A stretch of DNA of 64,000 nucleotides from Microbacterium sp. LWS13-1.2 (GTDB lineage Bacteria > Actinomycetota > Actinomycetes > Actinomycetales > Microbacteriaceae). Where the stretch lies: NCBI RefSeq assembly GCF_040144835.1, contig NZ_CP151632.1, forward strand, positions 1,736,001 through 1,800,000, in the 5' to 3' direction. The translations under genes were made by a program, and so were the position numbers. Below the pieces are notes generated by a model. It did not search any database, was not told the DNA's origin, and was given only the letters and a program-made list of their open reading frames with translations. Shown here piece after piece: positions 15,740 to 23,503 of the stretch. Each line of letters opens with the position of its first letter. The stretch's first letter is position 1.

Positions 15740-15806
15740 ATCAGGTGATGTCACGAGCACAGGAAGGTCCCCGGGAAAACGTCCTACCCCCGTGAAATCA
15801 CCTGAT
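15740..15806. repeat. 67-bp palindromic element (family 6) at the metH 3' end
   Basis: Arms ATCAGGTGATGTCACG and CGTGAAATCACCTGAT pair with one mismatch. An inner AGGA/TCCT pair and a GGTCCCCGGGA centre lie between. It sits between the ECF operon terminator and the metH stop codon (convergent genes). Its length equals that of family 3, but the sequence differs. Confidence 0.7.
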
Positions 15807-15829
15807 CTCGCGACCGCAGCGCAGCCGGG

Positions 15830-18800
15830 TCAGACCGAGAAGTACTTCGCCTCGGGGTGGTGGAAGACGAAGGCGTCGGTGGACTGCTCGGGGTGCAGTT
15901 GCAGCTCCTCGCTGAGCTCGACGCCCATGCGCTCGGGGCGCAGCAGCTCGACGACCTTGCGGCGGTCCTCCATGTCGGGGCACGCGGGGTAGCCGAGTGA
16001 GAACCGGGCGCCGCGGTACTCGAGCTTGAACAGCCCCGCGGTCTCGGTCGGGTCCTCGCCCGAGAAGCCGAGCTCGGAGCGGATCCGGGCGTGCCAGAAC
16101 TCGGCGAGCGCCTCGGTCAGCTGCATCACGAGACCGTTGAGCTCGTAGTAGTCGCGGTACTTGTCCTCGGCGAACAGCTTCGCGGTCACCGAGTCGATGT
16201 TGGCGCCTGCCGTCACGAGCTGCACGGGCAGCACGTCGACGGCGCCCGACTCGCGCGAGCGGACGAAATCGGCGAGGCACAGGTGGCGGTCGCGGCGCTG
16301 GCGCGGGAAGTGGAACCGCAGGCGGTCGGTGCCGTTCTCGCCGCCGGAGCCGCCGTCGGGCGCCAGGAGGCCGGCCCGTCCGAGCCGCCCGGACGCATCG
16401 TCGCCGTGGTGCAGCACGACGACGTCGTTGCCCTCCGACACGACCGGGAAGTAGCCGTACGCGACCGACGCGTCGAGCATGCCCTCGCCGAGGATGCGGT
16501 CGAGCCAGTAGCGCAGCCGCGGCCGCCCCTCGGTGTCGACGAGCTGCTCGTACGACGCGCCGTCGTCTCCACGGCCCGGCTTCAGGCCCCACTGCCCCAT
16601 GAACGTCGCGCGCTCGTCGAGGAAGGCGGCGTAGTCGTGCAGGGCGATGCCGCGCACGATACGCGTGCCCCAGAACGGCGGCGCGGGCACGGGATTGTCG
16701 GATGCCGCGTCCGAGCGCGTCGGCATCGCCTCGGGTTCGGTGAGCGTGAGCTTCGAGCCGGCCGCATGGCGGCGCTTCTTCAATGCCGGCAACCCGACCG
16801 ATGCCGGGTCGGCGCCGCGCGCGATCTTCACGAGCGGCTCCATGAGCGCGAGGCCCTCGAACGCGTCACGGGCGTAGCGCACCTCGCCGTCGAAGAGGCT
16901 CGCCAGGTCGTCCTCGACGTAGGCGCGGGTGAGCGCCGCACCGCCGAGGATCACCGGCCACTTCGTGCCGAGGCCCCGGGAGCGGAGCTCTTCGAGGTTC
17001 TCCTTCATGACGACCGTCGACTTCACGAGCAGGCCCGACATGCCGATGACGTCGGCGTCGTGCTCCTCAGCGGCGGCGATGATGTCGGCGATCGGCTGCT
17101 TGATGCCGAGGTTCACGACGTCGTACCCGTTGTTGGTGAGGATGATGTCCACGAGGTTCTTGCCGATGTCGTGCACGTCACCGCGCACGGTGGCGAGCAC
17201 GATGCGGCCCTTGCCCGAGGCATCCGACTTCTCCATGTGCGGTTCGAGCAGCGCCACCGCGGTCTTCATCACCTCGGCCGACTGCAGCACGAACGGCAGC
17301 TGCATCTCGCCCGCGCCGAACCGCTCGCCGACGATCTTCATGCCCTCGAGCAGGTGGTCGTTGATGATCTGCAGCGGTGCCAGCCCGCCCTCGCGCGCCA
17401 GGTCGAGATCGGCCTCGAGGCCCTTCCCCTCGCCGTCGATGATGCGGCGCTCGAGCCGCTCGCCGACCGGCAGCGCAGCGAGCTCGGCGGCACGCTGGTT
17501 GCGCAGCGCTGCCGTGTCGACGCCGGCGAAGAGGTCCAGCATCCGTGCCAGCGGGTCGTACGTGACGTTGCCGTCGGCGTCGTATTCGCGGCGATCCCAC
17601 ACCAGGTCGAGGGCGACCTTGCGCTGCTCGTCGGAGATCGAGGCGAGCGGCACGATCTTCGCCGCGTCGATGATGCCCGAGGTGAGTCCGGCCTCGACGG
17701 CCTCGTGGAGGAACGCCGAGTTCAGCACGCTGCGCGCGGCCGGGTTGAGCCCGAACGACACGTTCGAGACGCCGAGGGTGGTGTTGATGCCGGGGTACTT
17801 CGCCGTGATCTGCCGGATCGCCTCGATCGTCTCGATGGCGTCGCGGCGCGTCTCCTCCTGGCCGGTCGCGATCGGGAACGTCAGGCAGTCGACGATGATG
17901 TCGCTGACACGCAGGCCCCACTCGTCGACGAGCTCGTCGATAAGGCGCGTGGCGATCTGCACCTTGCCTTCGGTGGTGCGGGCCTGACCGTGCTCGTCGA
18001 TCGTCAGCGCCACGACGGCGGTGCCGTGCTCCTTCACGAGCGGCATGATGCGGCCGAAGCGCGAGGTCGGGCCGTCGCCGTCCTCGTAGTTCACGGAGTT
18101 CACGACCGGGCGTCCGCCGATCAGCTCGAGCCCCGCCGCGATGACCGCCGGCTCGGTCGAGTCCACGACGAGCGGGAGCGTCGAGGCGCTCGCGAGGCGC
18201 GACACGACCTCGCGCATGTCGGCGGCACCGTCGCGTCCGACGTAGTCCGTGCAGACGTCGAGCAGATGGGCGCCGACGCGGATCTGGTCCCGCGCGATCT
18301 CGACGCAGTCGTCCCACCGCTCCTCGAGCATGGCCTCGCGGAACGCCTTCGAGCCGTTCGCGTTGGTCCGCTCGCCGATCGCGAGGTACGAGGCATCCTG
18401 CTGGAACGACACGTGCTGGTACAGCGACGCGACGCCGGGGTCTTCGGTCACCTTCCGGTCGTTGAGCGAAGGGCGCTCTGGCGCCCGAGACGAAACGCTC
18501 GGGTCGTCCGCGGAAGCGTCGGCGCGTTTCGTCTCCGCGTTTCGACTCGCGGCCTCGCTCAACGACCCGGGGGCGACGCGGAAGGGCTCCAAGCGCTCGA
18601 CGACCGCGGCGAGGTGCTCGGGCGTCGTGCCGCAGCATCCGCCGACGAGGCCCAGCCCGAACTCGCGCACGAACTGCTCGTGCGCCGTCGCGAGCTCGGC
18701 GGGCGACAACGGGTAGTGCGCGCCGTTCGCCCCGAGCACAGGCAGCCCGGCGTTCGGCATGCACGCGACGGGCACGGTGGCGTGCTTCGACAGGTGCCGC

Positions 18801-19570
18801 AGGTGCTCGCTCATCTCGGTGGGGCCGGTGGCGCAGTTCAGGCCGATGGCGTCGACGCCGAGCGGCTCGATCGCGGTGAGCGCCGCCCCGATCTCGGACC
18901 CCATGAGCATGGTGCCGGTGGTCTCGACCGTCACCTCGACGAAGATCGGCAGACGGATGCCGCGGCTCACGATCGCCTGACGGCAGCCGTTGATGGCGGC
19001 CTTGGTCTGCAGCAGATCCTGGGAGGTCTCGACGAGGAACGCGTCGGCACCGCCGTCGATGAGGCCCTCGGCCTGCAGCGCGAACGTCTGCTTCAGGTTG
19101 TCGTACGTCGTGTGACCGAGGCTCGGAAGTTTCGTACCCGGCCCCATCGAGCCGAGCACCCAGCGCACGCGCCCGTCGACGGCCTCGGCCGCCTCGACGC
19201 GCTCGCGCGCGATCCGCGCCCCCGCGGCGGCGAGCTCGGTGATCCGGTCGTCGATTCCGTAGTCGCCGAGGTTCGACCAGTTCGCGCCGAACGTGTTCGT
19301 CTCGACGGCGTCGACGCCGACCTCGAGGTAGGCGTCGTGGATCGCCGCCACGACGTCCGGACGCGAGACGTTGAGGATCTCGTTGCAGCCCTCGAGGCCC
19401 TCGAAGTCGCCATCGATCGAGAGGTCGTAGCGCTGCAGCATCGTGCCCATCGCCCCGTCGGCGATCACGACCCGCTCCCGCACGCCGTCGAGCAGCTGCT
19501 GCGACCGCTCGGGTCGCGGCACCCCGTCGATGTCGAGGGCGAAGCGGGGTGCTGGCGGGGCTGCGGTCAC
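15830..19570 (-). CDS. metH: Cobalamin-dependent methionine synthase
   Basis: A 1246-residue full-length MetH, which methylates homocysteine from methyltetrahydrofolate through cobalamin. Domains in order: homocysteine-binding barrel (zinc ligands in GLNCATGP and GGCCGTT), pterin-binding barrel (AIGERTNANGSKAFREAM onward), cobalamin domain with DVHDIGKN carrying the DxHxxG cobalamin-ligand histidine, and the C-terminal reactivation domain (SLGYPACPD). Residues about 335-372, in the linker between the first two barrels, come from a palindromic repeat element. The GTG start has TAAACT 7 bases upstream. I see no cobalamin riboswitch in the short upstream region. Confidence 0.96.
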   Translation of the reverse strand: MTAAPPAPRFALDIDGVPRPERSQQLLDGVRERVVIADGAMGTMLQRYDLSIDGDFEGLEGCNEILNVSRPDVVAAIHDAYLEVGVDAVETNTFGANWSNLGDYGIDDRITELAAAGARIARERVEAAEAVDGRVRWVLGSMGPGTKLPSLGHTTYDNLKQTFALQAEGLIDGGADAFLVETSQDLLQTKAAINGCRQAIVSRGIRLPIFVEVTVETTGTMLMGSEIGAALTAIEPLGVDAIGLNCATGPTEMSEHLRHLSKHATVPVACMPNAGLPVLGANGAHYPLSPAELATAHEQFVREFGLGLVGGCCGTTPEHLAAVVERLEPFRVAPGSLSEAASRNAETKRADASADDPSVSSRAPERPSLNDRKVTEDPGVASLYQHVSFQQDASYLAIGERTNANGSKAFREAMLEERWDDCVEIARDQIRVGAHLLDVCTDYVGRDGAADMREVVSRLASASTLPLVVDSTEPAVIAAGLELIGGRPVVNSVNYEDGDGPTSRFGRIMPLVKEHGTAVVALTIDEHGQARTTEGKVQIATRLIDELVDEWGLRVSDIIVDCLTFPIATGQEETRRDAIETIEAIRQITAKYPGINTTLGVSNVSFGLNPAARSVLNSAFLHEAVEAGLTSGIIDAAKIVPLASISDEQRKVALDLVWDRREYDADGNVTYDPLARMLDLFAGVDTAALRNQRAAELAALPVGERLERRIIDGEGKGLEADLDLAREGGLAPLQIINDHLLEGMKIVGERFGAGEMQLPFVLQSAEVMKTAVALLEPHMEKSDASGKGRIVLATVRGDVHDIGKNLVDIILTNNGYDVVNLGIKQPIADIIAAAEEHDADVIGMSGLLVKSTVVMKENLEELRSRGLGTKWPVILGGAALTRAYVEDDLASLFDGEVRYARDAFEGLALMEPLVKIARGADPASVGLPALKKRRHAAGSKLTLTEPEAMPTRSDAASDNPVPAPPFWGTRIVRGIALHDYAAFLDERATFMGQWGLKPGRGDDGASYEQLVDTEGRPRLRYWLDRILGEGMLDASVAYGYFPVVSEGNDVVVLHHGDDASGRLGRAGLLAPDGGSGGENGTDRLRFHFPRQRRDRHLCLADFVRSRESGAVDVLPVQLVTAGANIDSVTAKLFAEDKYRDYYELNGLVMQLTEALAEFWHARIRSELGFSGEDPTETAGLFKLEYRGARFSLGYPACPDMEDRRKVVELLRPERMGVELSEELQLHPEQSTDAFVFHHPEAKYFSV
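18457..18568. repeat. Palindromic element family 1, in frame within metH
   Basis: The left half CGGTCGTTGAGCGA runs through GAGACGAAACGC at 18488-18499. The right half GCGTTTCGTCTC at 18525-18536 runs to CTCAACGACC. In the MetH frame it reads SRNAETKRADA and SSRAPERPSLNDRK. It lies in the linker between the homocysteine and pterin barrels, where extra residues should be tolerated. Confidence 0.85.
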
Positions 19571-19577
19571 CCGCGCG

Positions 19578-19583
19578 AGTTTA
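19578..19583 (-). promoter_or_regulatory. -10 hexamer, leaderless metH
   Basis: TAAACT ends 7 bases before the metH GTG, leaving no room for a leader or a riboswitch. Confidence 0.5.
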
Positions 19584-19675
19584 GTCTCCGCGTGTTGTTG
19601 CGGCCCCCGTGTGACGTGCCGCGGTCCTCCGGCCGCGGCATCCTCCCGCTCCTGTGTCCTCCCGCTCACGCCTCG

Positions 19676-19742
19676 CGAGACAACAACGGGTGGACGAGAC
19701 CGTGGGGTTCACCCAGGGTCTCGTCCACCCACTGTCGTCTCA
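19676..19742. repeat. Palindromic element family 3, copy B (67 bp)
   Basis: This copy matches 3343-3409 in length, outer arms (CGAGACAACA / TGTCGTCTCA), inner arms (GGACGAGAC / GTCTCGTCC) and the GTGGGGTTCACCC-type core. It lies downstream of the LLM oxidoreductase gene and upstream of metH. Confidence 0.8.
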
Positions 19743-19780
19743 CGGAGAGACGGACTGCGACCTGGCGCGGCGAGCGGGAC

Positions 19781-20578
19781 TCAGGCGTTCTTCGAGTCGC
19801 GCCAGCGCAGCCACGACCGGATGAGGTCGTAGTCCCAGTCGGGGCCCTGGAAGGCGAGCGTGAAGAGGCGCACACCGGCGTCGTACAGCTCGTCGGCGAT
19901 GCCCTCGCCGCGCTGGTGCAGCTCGTTCGAGATGACGAGGTTCGACGTGTCGCGCTCCTCGCGCTCCGACCAGCGCTGGATGACGTCGAGCTTGTGCGGC
20001 AGCTCGTCGGGGCGCACGAAGCTGTGCCAGATGTCGGCGTGCCGGGCGACGAGGCGCAGCGTCTTCTGCTCGCCCTTGCCGCCGATCATGACCGGGATCT
20101 CGCGCGTGGGCGCCGGGTTGAGCTTCTGCCAGCGGGCCTCGATGCGCTCGAGCCCGGCGGCGAGGTCGTCGAGGCGCGAGCCGGCGGTGCCGAACTCGTA
20201 GCCGTACTCCTCATAGTCGCGGGCGAACCAGCCCGAGCCGGTCGCGAAGATGAAGCGGCCGACGCCGTCCTTCGCCGAGATGTGGTCGACGGTGCGGGCC
20301 ATGTCGGCCTGCAGGTCGGGGTTGCGGTAGCTGTTGCAGTTGACCAGCGCTCCGAACTCGACGCGCTCGGTCTGCTCGGCCCAGGCGGCGAGCATGGTCC
20401 ACGACTCGAAGTGCAGGCCGTCGGGGTCGCCCGACAGCGGGAAGAAGTGGTCCCAGTTGAAGAGGATGTCGACGCCCATCTCCTCGAGATGGAGGACGGC
20501 GTCGCGGAACGCGGAGTACGGGGCGTGCTGAGGCTGCAGCTGCACGCCGAAGCGCACAGGAGTATCGAGGAGGGGCAT
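19781..20578 (-). CDS. LLM-class (F420-type) oxidoreductase
   Basis: A 265-residue luciferase-like TIM-barrel protein of the group annotated as F420-dependent. Visible family parts are RFGVQLQPQHAPYSAFRDAV at the N-terminus, VDILFNWDHFFPL, the RNPDLQADMARTVDHIS segment, GRFIFATGSGWFARDYEEYGY and EIPVMIGGKGEQKTLRLVARHADIWH near residues 160-185. Cofactor (F420 or FMN) and substrate cannot be settled from sequence alone. The ATG start has TAGTCT 6 bases upstream with an A-rich spacer, so a leaderless mRNA is likely. It stands between two repeat elements. Confidence 0.82.
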   Translation of the reverse strand: MPLLDTPVRFGVQLQPQHAPYSAFRDAVLHLEEMGVDILFNWDHFFPLSGDPDGLHFESWTMLAAWAEQTERVEFGALVNCNSYRNPDLQADMARTVDHISAKDGVGRFIFATGSGWFARDYEEYGYEFGTAGSRLDDLAAGLERIEARWQKLNPAPTREIPVMIGGKGEQKTLRLVARHADIWHSFVRPDELPHKLDVIQRWSEREERDTSNLVISNELHQRGEGIADELYDAGVRLFTLAFQGPDWDYDLIRSWLRWRDSKNA

Positions 20579-20584
20579 GGAAAA

Positions 20585-20590
20585 AGACTA
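20585..20590 (-). promoter_or_regulatory. -10 hexamer, leaderless LLM gene
   Basis: TAGTCT ends 6 bases before the ATG of the LLM oxidoreductase gene. Confidence 0.5.
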
Positions 20591-20610
20591 GGGCCGCTGC
20601 GAGGGGGCGA

Positions 20611-20692
20611 TCCTCGTTCGAGGAGGATTGCCGAGATGAGGACGCGCAGTCGCCCGCGCACCCTCATCTCGGCGCATGTCCTCAGTCGAGGA
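20611..20692. repeat. TCCTC-NNNN-GAGGA palindrome array (family 2, copy B)
   Basis: The array holds TCCTCGTTCGAGGA at 20611, a CCGAGATGAGG / CCTCATCTCGG inverted pair at 20631 and 20662, and TCCTCAGTCGAGGA at 20679. It directly follows the stop codon of the HAAS-domain gene. Confidence 0.8.
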
Positions 20693-20700
20693 CACCGGCG

Positions 20701-21654
20701 TCAGCCTCGGCGGGCCCGCGCGGCCTTCATCGCGGCATCCACCGTGTCCCAGATCGCGATGCCGGCGATCACGAAGCCGATCACGACATTGACGATCGCG
20801 CCGACCTCCGCGTCGTCGTCGGCGATGATCGTCGGGAAGAACTCGGGGTTGATGAGCCGTCCCTCGAACAGCAGCCACAGCGCCGGCACCGCCACGACGA
20901 GATTCAGGATGCCGTTGGCCACGGCGAGCGCGGGAGTCCAGCGTCCGACGGCGTAGACGACGATCGCGAGCACCGCTTCGATGGCCATCAGCAGGAACAG
21001 CCCGATGATCCACCAGGGCCACAGCCCCGGGTCGAGGAACGGCAGCCCGGGCTGCGTCGGCACCAGTCCGACGAAGTGGTCCCACAGCACGACGCCGGCC
21101 ATGATCGCGAGGAACGCGAGCGAGGTGATCATGTCGCCGAGTCCGGCGCCGCGCTGGCGCGGTTCGGGCAGCTGATCGGGGGTCCAGGGTCCGTTCGTCA
21201 TCGTGTCGTGCCCGGTGCGCTCGAGGATGACGAAGACCAGGGTGGTCCAGAACGCGATGTGGACGACCACCGAGATGAGCAGCGGCACGACGGCGCCGAC
21301 GATCTCGCCGAACGTCGCACCGTCGAGCACCATCGCGAGCGAGACGCCGAAGGCGGCGCACACCGGGACGATCCAGAGCAGCAGCTTCAGCAGCCGCCAC
21401 CAGTCGAGGAAGTAGCGCGGCCCGACGAGCCACAGCGGCCGGTCGGTGTACTGGGCGGCGAGCTTGTCGGGGTCGCCGAGGTCGGTCAGGACGGCGCGTT
21501 CGGCGGACGTGTGGTCCTCCCCGTCGGCGAGACGCGCCTCGATCTGGTCGTCGATCGAGCCACGCAGCTCGGCGGCCAGGTCCTCGCGCTGCGCCTCGGG
21601 CACGGTGCGCATCGCGGCGTCGACGTAACGGTCGGTGAGCGTCGCGGTTGTCAT
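20701..21654 (-). CDS. HAAS-domain membrane protein paired with PadR
   Basis: A 317-residue protein. The N-terminal 75 residues (DRYVDAAMRTVPEAQREDLAAELRGSIDDQIEAR, then AERAVLTDLGDPDKLAAQYTDRP) are a HAAS-type soluble domain, a small module commonly encoded next to PadR regulators. The rest has about seven membrane helices with no catalytic motif that I recognise. The ATG has a GAGGAG ribosome binding site seven bases upstream and follows the PadR gene by 29 bases, so the two form an operon. Probable role: membrane sensing or permease function under PadR control. Confidence 0.7.
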   Translation of the reverse strand: MTTATLTDRYVDAAMRTVPEAQREDLAAELRGSIDDQIEARLADGEDHTSAERAVLTDLGDPDKLAAQYTDRPLWLVGPRYFLDWWRLLKLLLWIVPVCAAFGVSLAMVLDGATFGEIVGAVVPLLISVVVHIAFWTTLVFVILERTGHDTMTNGPWTPDQLPEPRQRGAGLGDMITSLAFLAIMAGVVLWDHFVGLVPTQPGLPFLDPGLWPWWIIGLFLLMAIEAVLAIVVYAVGRWTPALAVANGILNLVVAVPALWLLFEGRLINPEFFPTIIADDDAEVGAIVNVVIGFVIAGIAIWDTVDAAMKAARARRG

Positions 21655-21683
21655 GTCGGTTCTCCTCAGTTGCTGATCGTGGG

Positions 21684-22028
21684 TCAGTGCTGAACGTCGG
21701 GGGTCGGAAGGTCGTCGATCGCCGCGGCGATCGCGCGGAAGTCGTCGGTGAGGGATGCCGCGAGCCGCGAGCCCGCGGCGCTGGTGCGGTAGAACTTGCG
21801 CGGACGCGACTCGTCGGTGTTCCACTCGCTGGTGAGGAACCCCTGCTTCTCGAGGCGCCGCAGCAGCGGGTAGAGCGTGTTCGCGTCGGTGGGGAAGCCG
21901 CGCTCGCCCAGCTCTTGGAGCAGCCCGTAGCCGTATCCGGGGTGGACGAGCAGGCGGAGGCACGCGAGCACGACGGTGCCGCGCCGCAGCTCCTGCAGGT
22001 GCGTCTCGAGGATCTCGGTTTCGCTCAT
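21684..22028 (-). CDS. PadR-family transcriptional regulator
   Basis: A 114-residue winged-helix regulator. The PadR fold shows in RRGTVVLACLRLLVHPGYGYGLLQEL, the recognition region FPTDANTLYPLLRRLEKQGFLTSEW and the beta-wing RPRKFYRTSAAG. The short C-terminus (about 25 residues after the wing) marks a small PadR subtype. The ATG start lies 7 bases after TATGGT, which is itself partly covered by an inverted repeat, so autorepression is likely. The downstream HAAS membrane protein is the probable partner. Confidence 0.85.
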   Translation of the reverse strand: MSETEILETHLQELRRGTVVLACLRLLVHPGYGYGLLQELGERGFPTDANTLYPLLRRLEKQGFLTSEWNTDESRPRKFYRTSAAGSRLAASLTDDFRAIAAAIDDLPTPDVQH

Positions 22029-22035
22029 GTCTCAC

Positions 22036-22059
22036 ACCATACTGTGTTTCACACACTAT
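22036..22059 (-). promoter_or_regulatory. -10 hexamer and probable PadR operator
   Basis: TATGGT (22036-22041, minus strand) ends 7 bases before the PadR ATG. The inverted repeat ATACTGTGT / ACACACTAT with a TTC centre (22039-22059) overlaps it and differs at one position between arms. Placement over the promoter fits autorepression. Confidence 0.6.
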
Positions 22060-22126
22060 CGTCAATCACACTTTAAAGTCAGAGGCCGACCTGTCATGCT
22101 GACCGGAACGCGAGAGAGAGCCGGCC

Positions 22127-22288
22127 ATGTCAGAGAAGCCCAGCCGCTGGATCCGCCTGAAGTGGGCCATCCTCGGAAAGCCCGTCACCTACGAGGAGCG
22201 CCGCAACGCGCAGGCGTCCCACTTCTCCGACCCTCGCGTGATCGCCCAGTCAGAGGTTCGTCACCAGCGCTTCCATGCCGGGTTCTGA
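22127..22288 (+). CDS. 53-residue hypothetical protein upstream of menC
   Basis: A small gene starting MSEKPSRWIRLKWAILGKPV and ending HQRFHAGF. About seven-eighths of its third codon positions are G or C, like the real genes around it. GAGAGAG lies seven bases before the ATG. It is divergent from padR and ends 25 bases before menC, so it may be first in a menC transcript. The protein is basic, with a short amphipathic or hydrophobic stretch near residues 8-20 (WIRLKWAILG) and no signal peptide. I do not recognise a family. Confidence 0.6.
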   Translation: MSEKPSRWIRLKWAILGKPVTYEERRNAQASHFSDPRVIAQSEVRHQRFHAGF

Positions 22289-22313
22289 TCCGCCGACGGG
22301 GCAGGATGAAGCC

Positions 22314-23315
22314 GTGACCACCCGACGCTCCCTCCCCCCGCTCGATGACGTGCTCGCGACGGCGCGCGTCGTCGCACTGCCGCTGGCGACCAGATTCCGC
22401 GGCATCGATGTGCGCGAAGCACTCCTCTTCGAGGGGCCCGAAGGCTGGGCGGAGTTCTCGCCGTTCGCGGAGTACGACGACGCTGAGGCATCGACGTGGC
22501 TCGCTGCGGCCATCGAGGACTCACGGATGCCGCGGCCAGCCGCCCGCCGCGAGCTCGTCGGCGTCAACGCCACCGTTCCAGCGGTCGCCGCCGCAGCCGT
22601 CCCCGCCGTGCTGGCGCGTTTCGACGGCTGCCGGACGGCGAAGGTCAAGGTCGCCGAGGCCGGTCAGGTGCTCGCCGACGACGTCGCTCGCGTCCGGGCC
22701 GTCCGCGAGGAGATGGGTCCGGAGGGGCGCGTGCGCATCGACGCGAACGGCGCCTGGAACGTGGACGAGGCCGAGCGCGCACTGCACGCCCTCGCGGAGT
22801 TCGACCTCGAATACGCCGAGCAGCCGTGCGCGAGCGTCGACGAGCTCGCCGAGCTGCGGCGGCGAGTGAAGTACATGGGCATCCCGATCGCCGCCGACGA
22901 GAGCGTGCGCAAGGCCGCCGACCCGCTGGCGGTGGCTCGCGCGGGGGCGGCCGATCTGCTGGTCGTCAAGGCGCAGCCCCTCGGCGGCGTGCGCCGGGCG
23001 CTCGAGATCGTGGCGGAGGCGGGGCTCCCGGCTGTCGTCTCCAGCGCCCTGGACACGTCCGTCGGGCTGTCGATGGGCGTGGCACTGGCTGCCGCGCTCC
23101 CCGAGCTCGACTACGACTGCGGACTCGGGACGGCGTCGCTGTTCACCGCCGACGTGGCGGACCCGCCACTGGTGCCGCGCAGCGGCTTCCTCGCGGTGGG
23201 CCGGGTCACGCCCGACCCCGCACTGCTCGACGCGCACGCGGCCTCCGCCCACCGCCGCGGCTGGTGGCTCGACCGCCTGGCACGGTGCTACGCGGTACTC
23301 GACGCCGCACTCTGA
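22314..23315 (+). CDS. menC: o-Succinylbenzoate synthase
   Basis: A 333-residue enolase-superfamily enzyme that dehydrates SHCHC to o-succinylbenzoate. The KxK catalytic motif is in TAKVKVAE (about 118-125). The metal ligands are in RIDANGAW, EYAEQP and AADES, and the second catalytic lysine in VVKAQPLGG. The GTG before TTRRSLPPLDDV is used; CAGGAT 6 bases upstream could be its -10. It belongs to the menaquinone pathway but is separated from menB by about 11 kb of unrelated genes. Confidence 0.93.
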   Translation: MTTRRSLPPLDDVLATARVVALPLATRFRGIDVREALLFEGPEGWAEFSPFAEYDDAEASTWLAAAIEDSRMPRPAARRELVGVNATVPAVAAAAVPAVLARFDGCRTAKVKVAEAGQVLADDVARVRAVREEMGPEGRVRIDANGAWNVDEAERALHALAEFDLEYAEQPCASVDELAELRRRVKYMGIPIAADESVRKAADPLAVARAGAADLLVVKAQPLGGVRRALEIVAEAGLPAVVSSALDTSVGLSMGVALAAALPELDYDCGLGTASLFTADVADPPLVPRSGFLAVGRVTPDPALLDAHAASAHRRGWWLDRLARCYAVLDAAL

Positions 23316-23347
23316 GCAGAGGGCGGGTCGACATCCAGAGGCGGCTC

Positions 23348-23483
23348 GGCGCGTTTCGTCTCGCTCGTTCCTCGCTCGCTCAACGACCGGGAAGAAACCT
23401 CCGGTCGTCGGGCGAGGGAGCGCCAGCGAGCGAGACGAAACGCCCCGGTGCCGACGTGTCGCGTTTCGCTCGCTCAGCGACCG
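23348..23483. repeat. Palindromic element family 1, intergenic (menC / tetR 3' ends)
   Basis: The order is a right half (GCGTTTCGTCTCGC to CTCAACGACCGG), then a left half (CCGGTCGTCGGGCG to GAGACGAAACGCC), then another right half (GCGTTTCGCTCGCTCAGCGACCG). It fills the gap between the convergent menC and TetR genes. Confidence 0.85.
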
Positions 23484-23503
23484 CGGGGTGGCGACGCTCG
23501 GAG

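Noticed and set aside
19571..19780. Possible cobalamin riboswitch upstream of metH
   Set aside because: The likely transcription start is at the start codon, and no B12-box-like sequence is visible; the space is filled by a family 3 palindrome.
16091..20956. 1621-codon open frame antisense to metH and the LLM gene
   Set aside because: It is a stop-free shadow caused by high GC and biased third positions. The opposite strand carries unmistakable MetH domains, and the antisense product is arginine-rich with no domain pattern.
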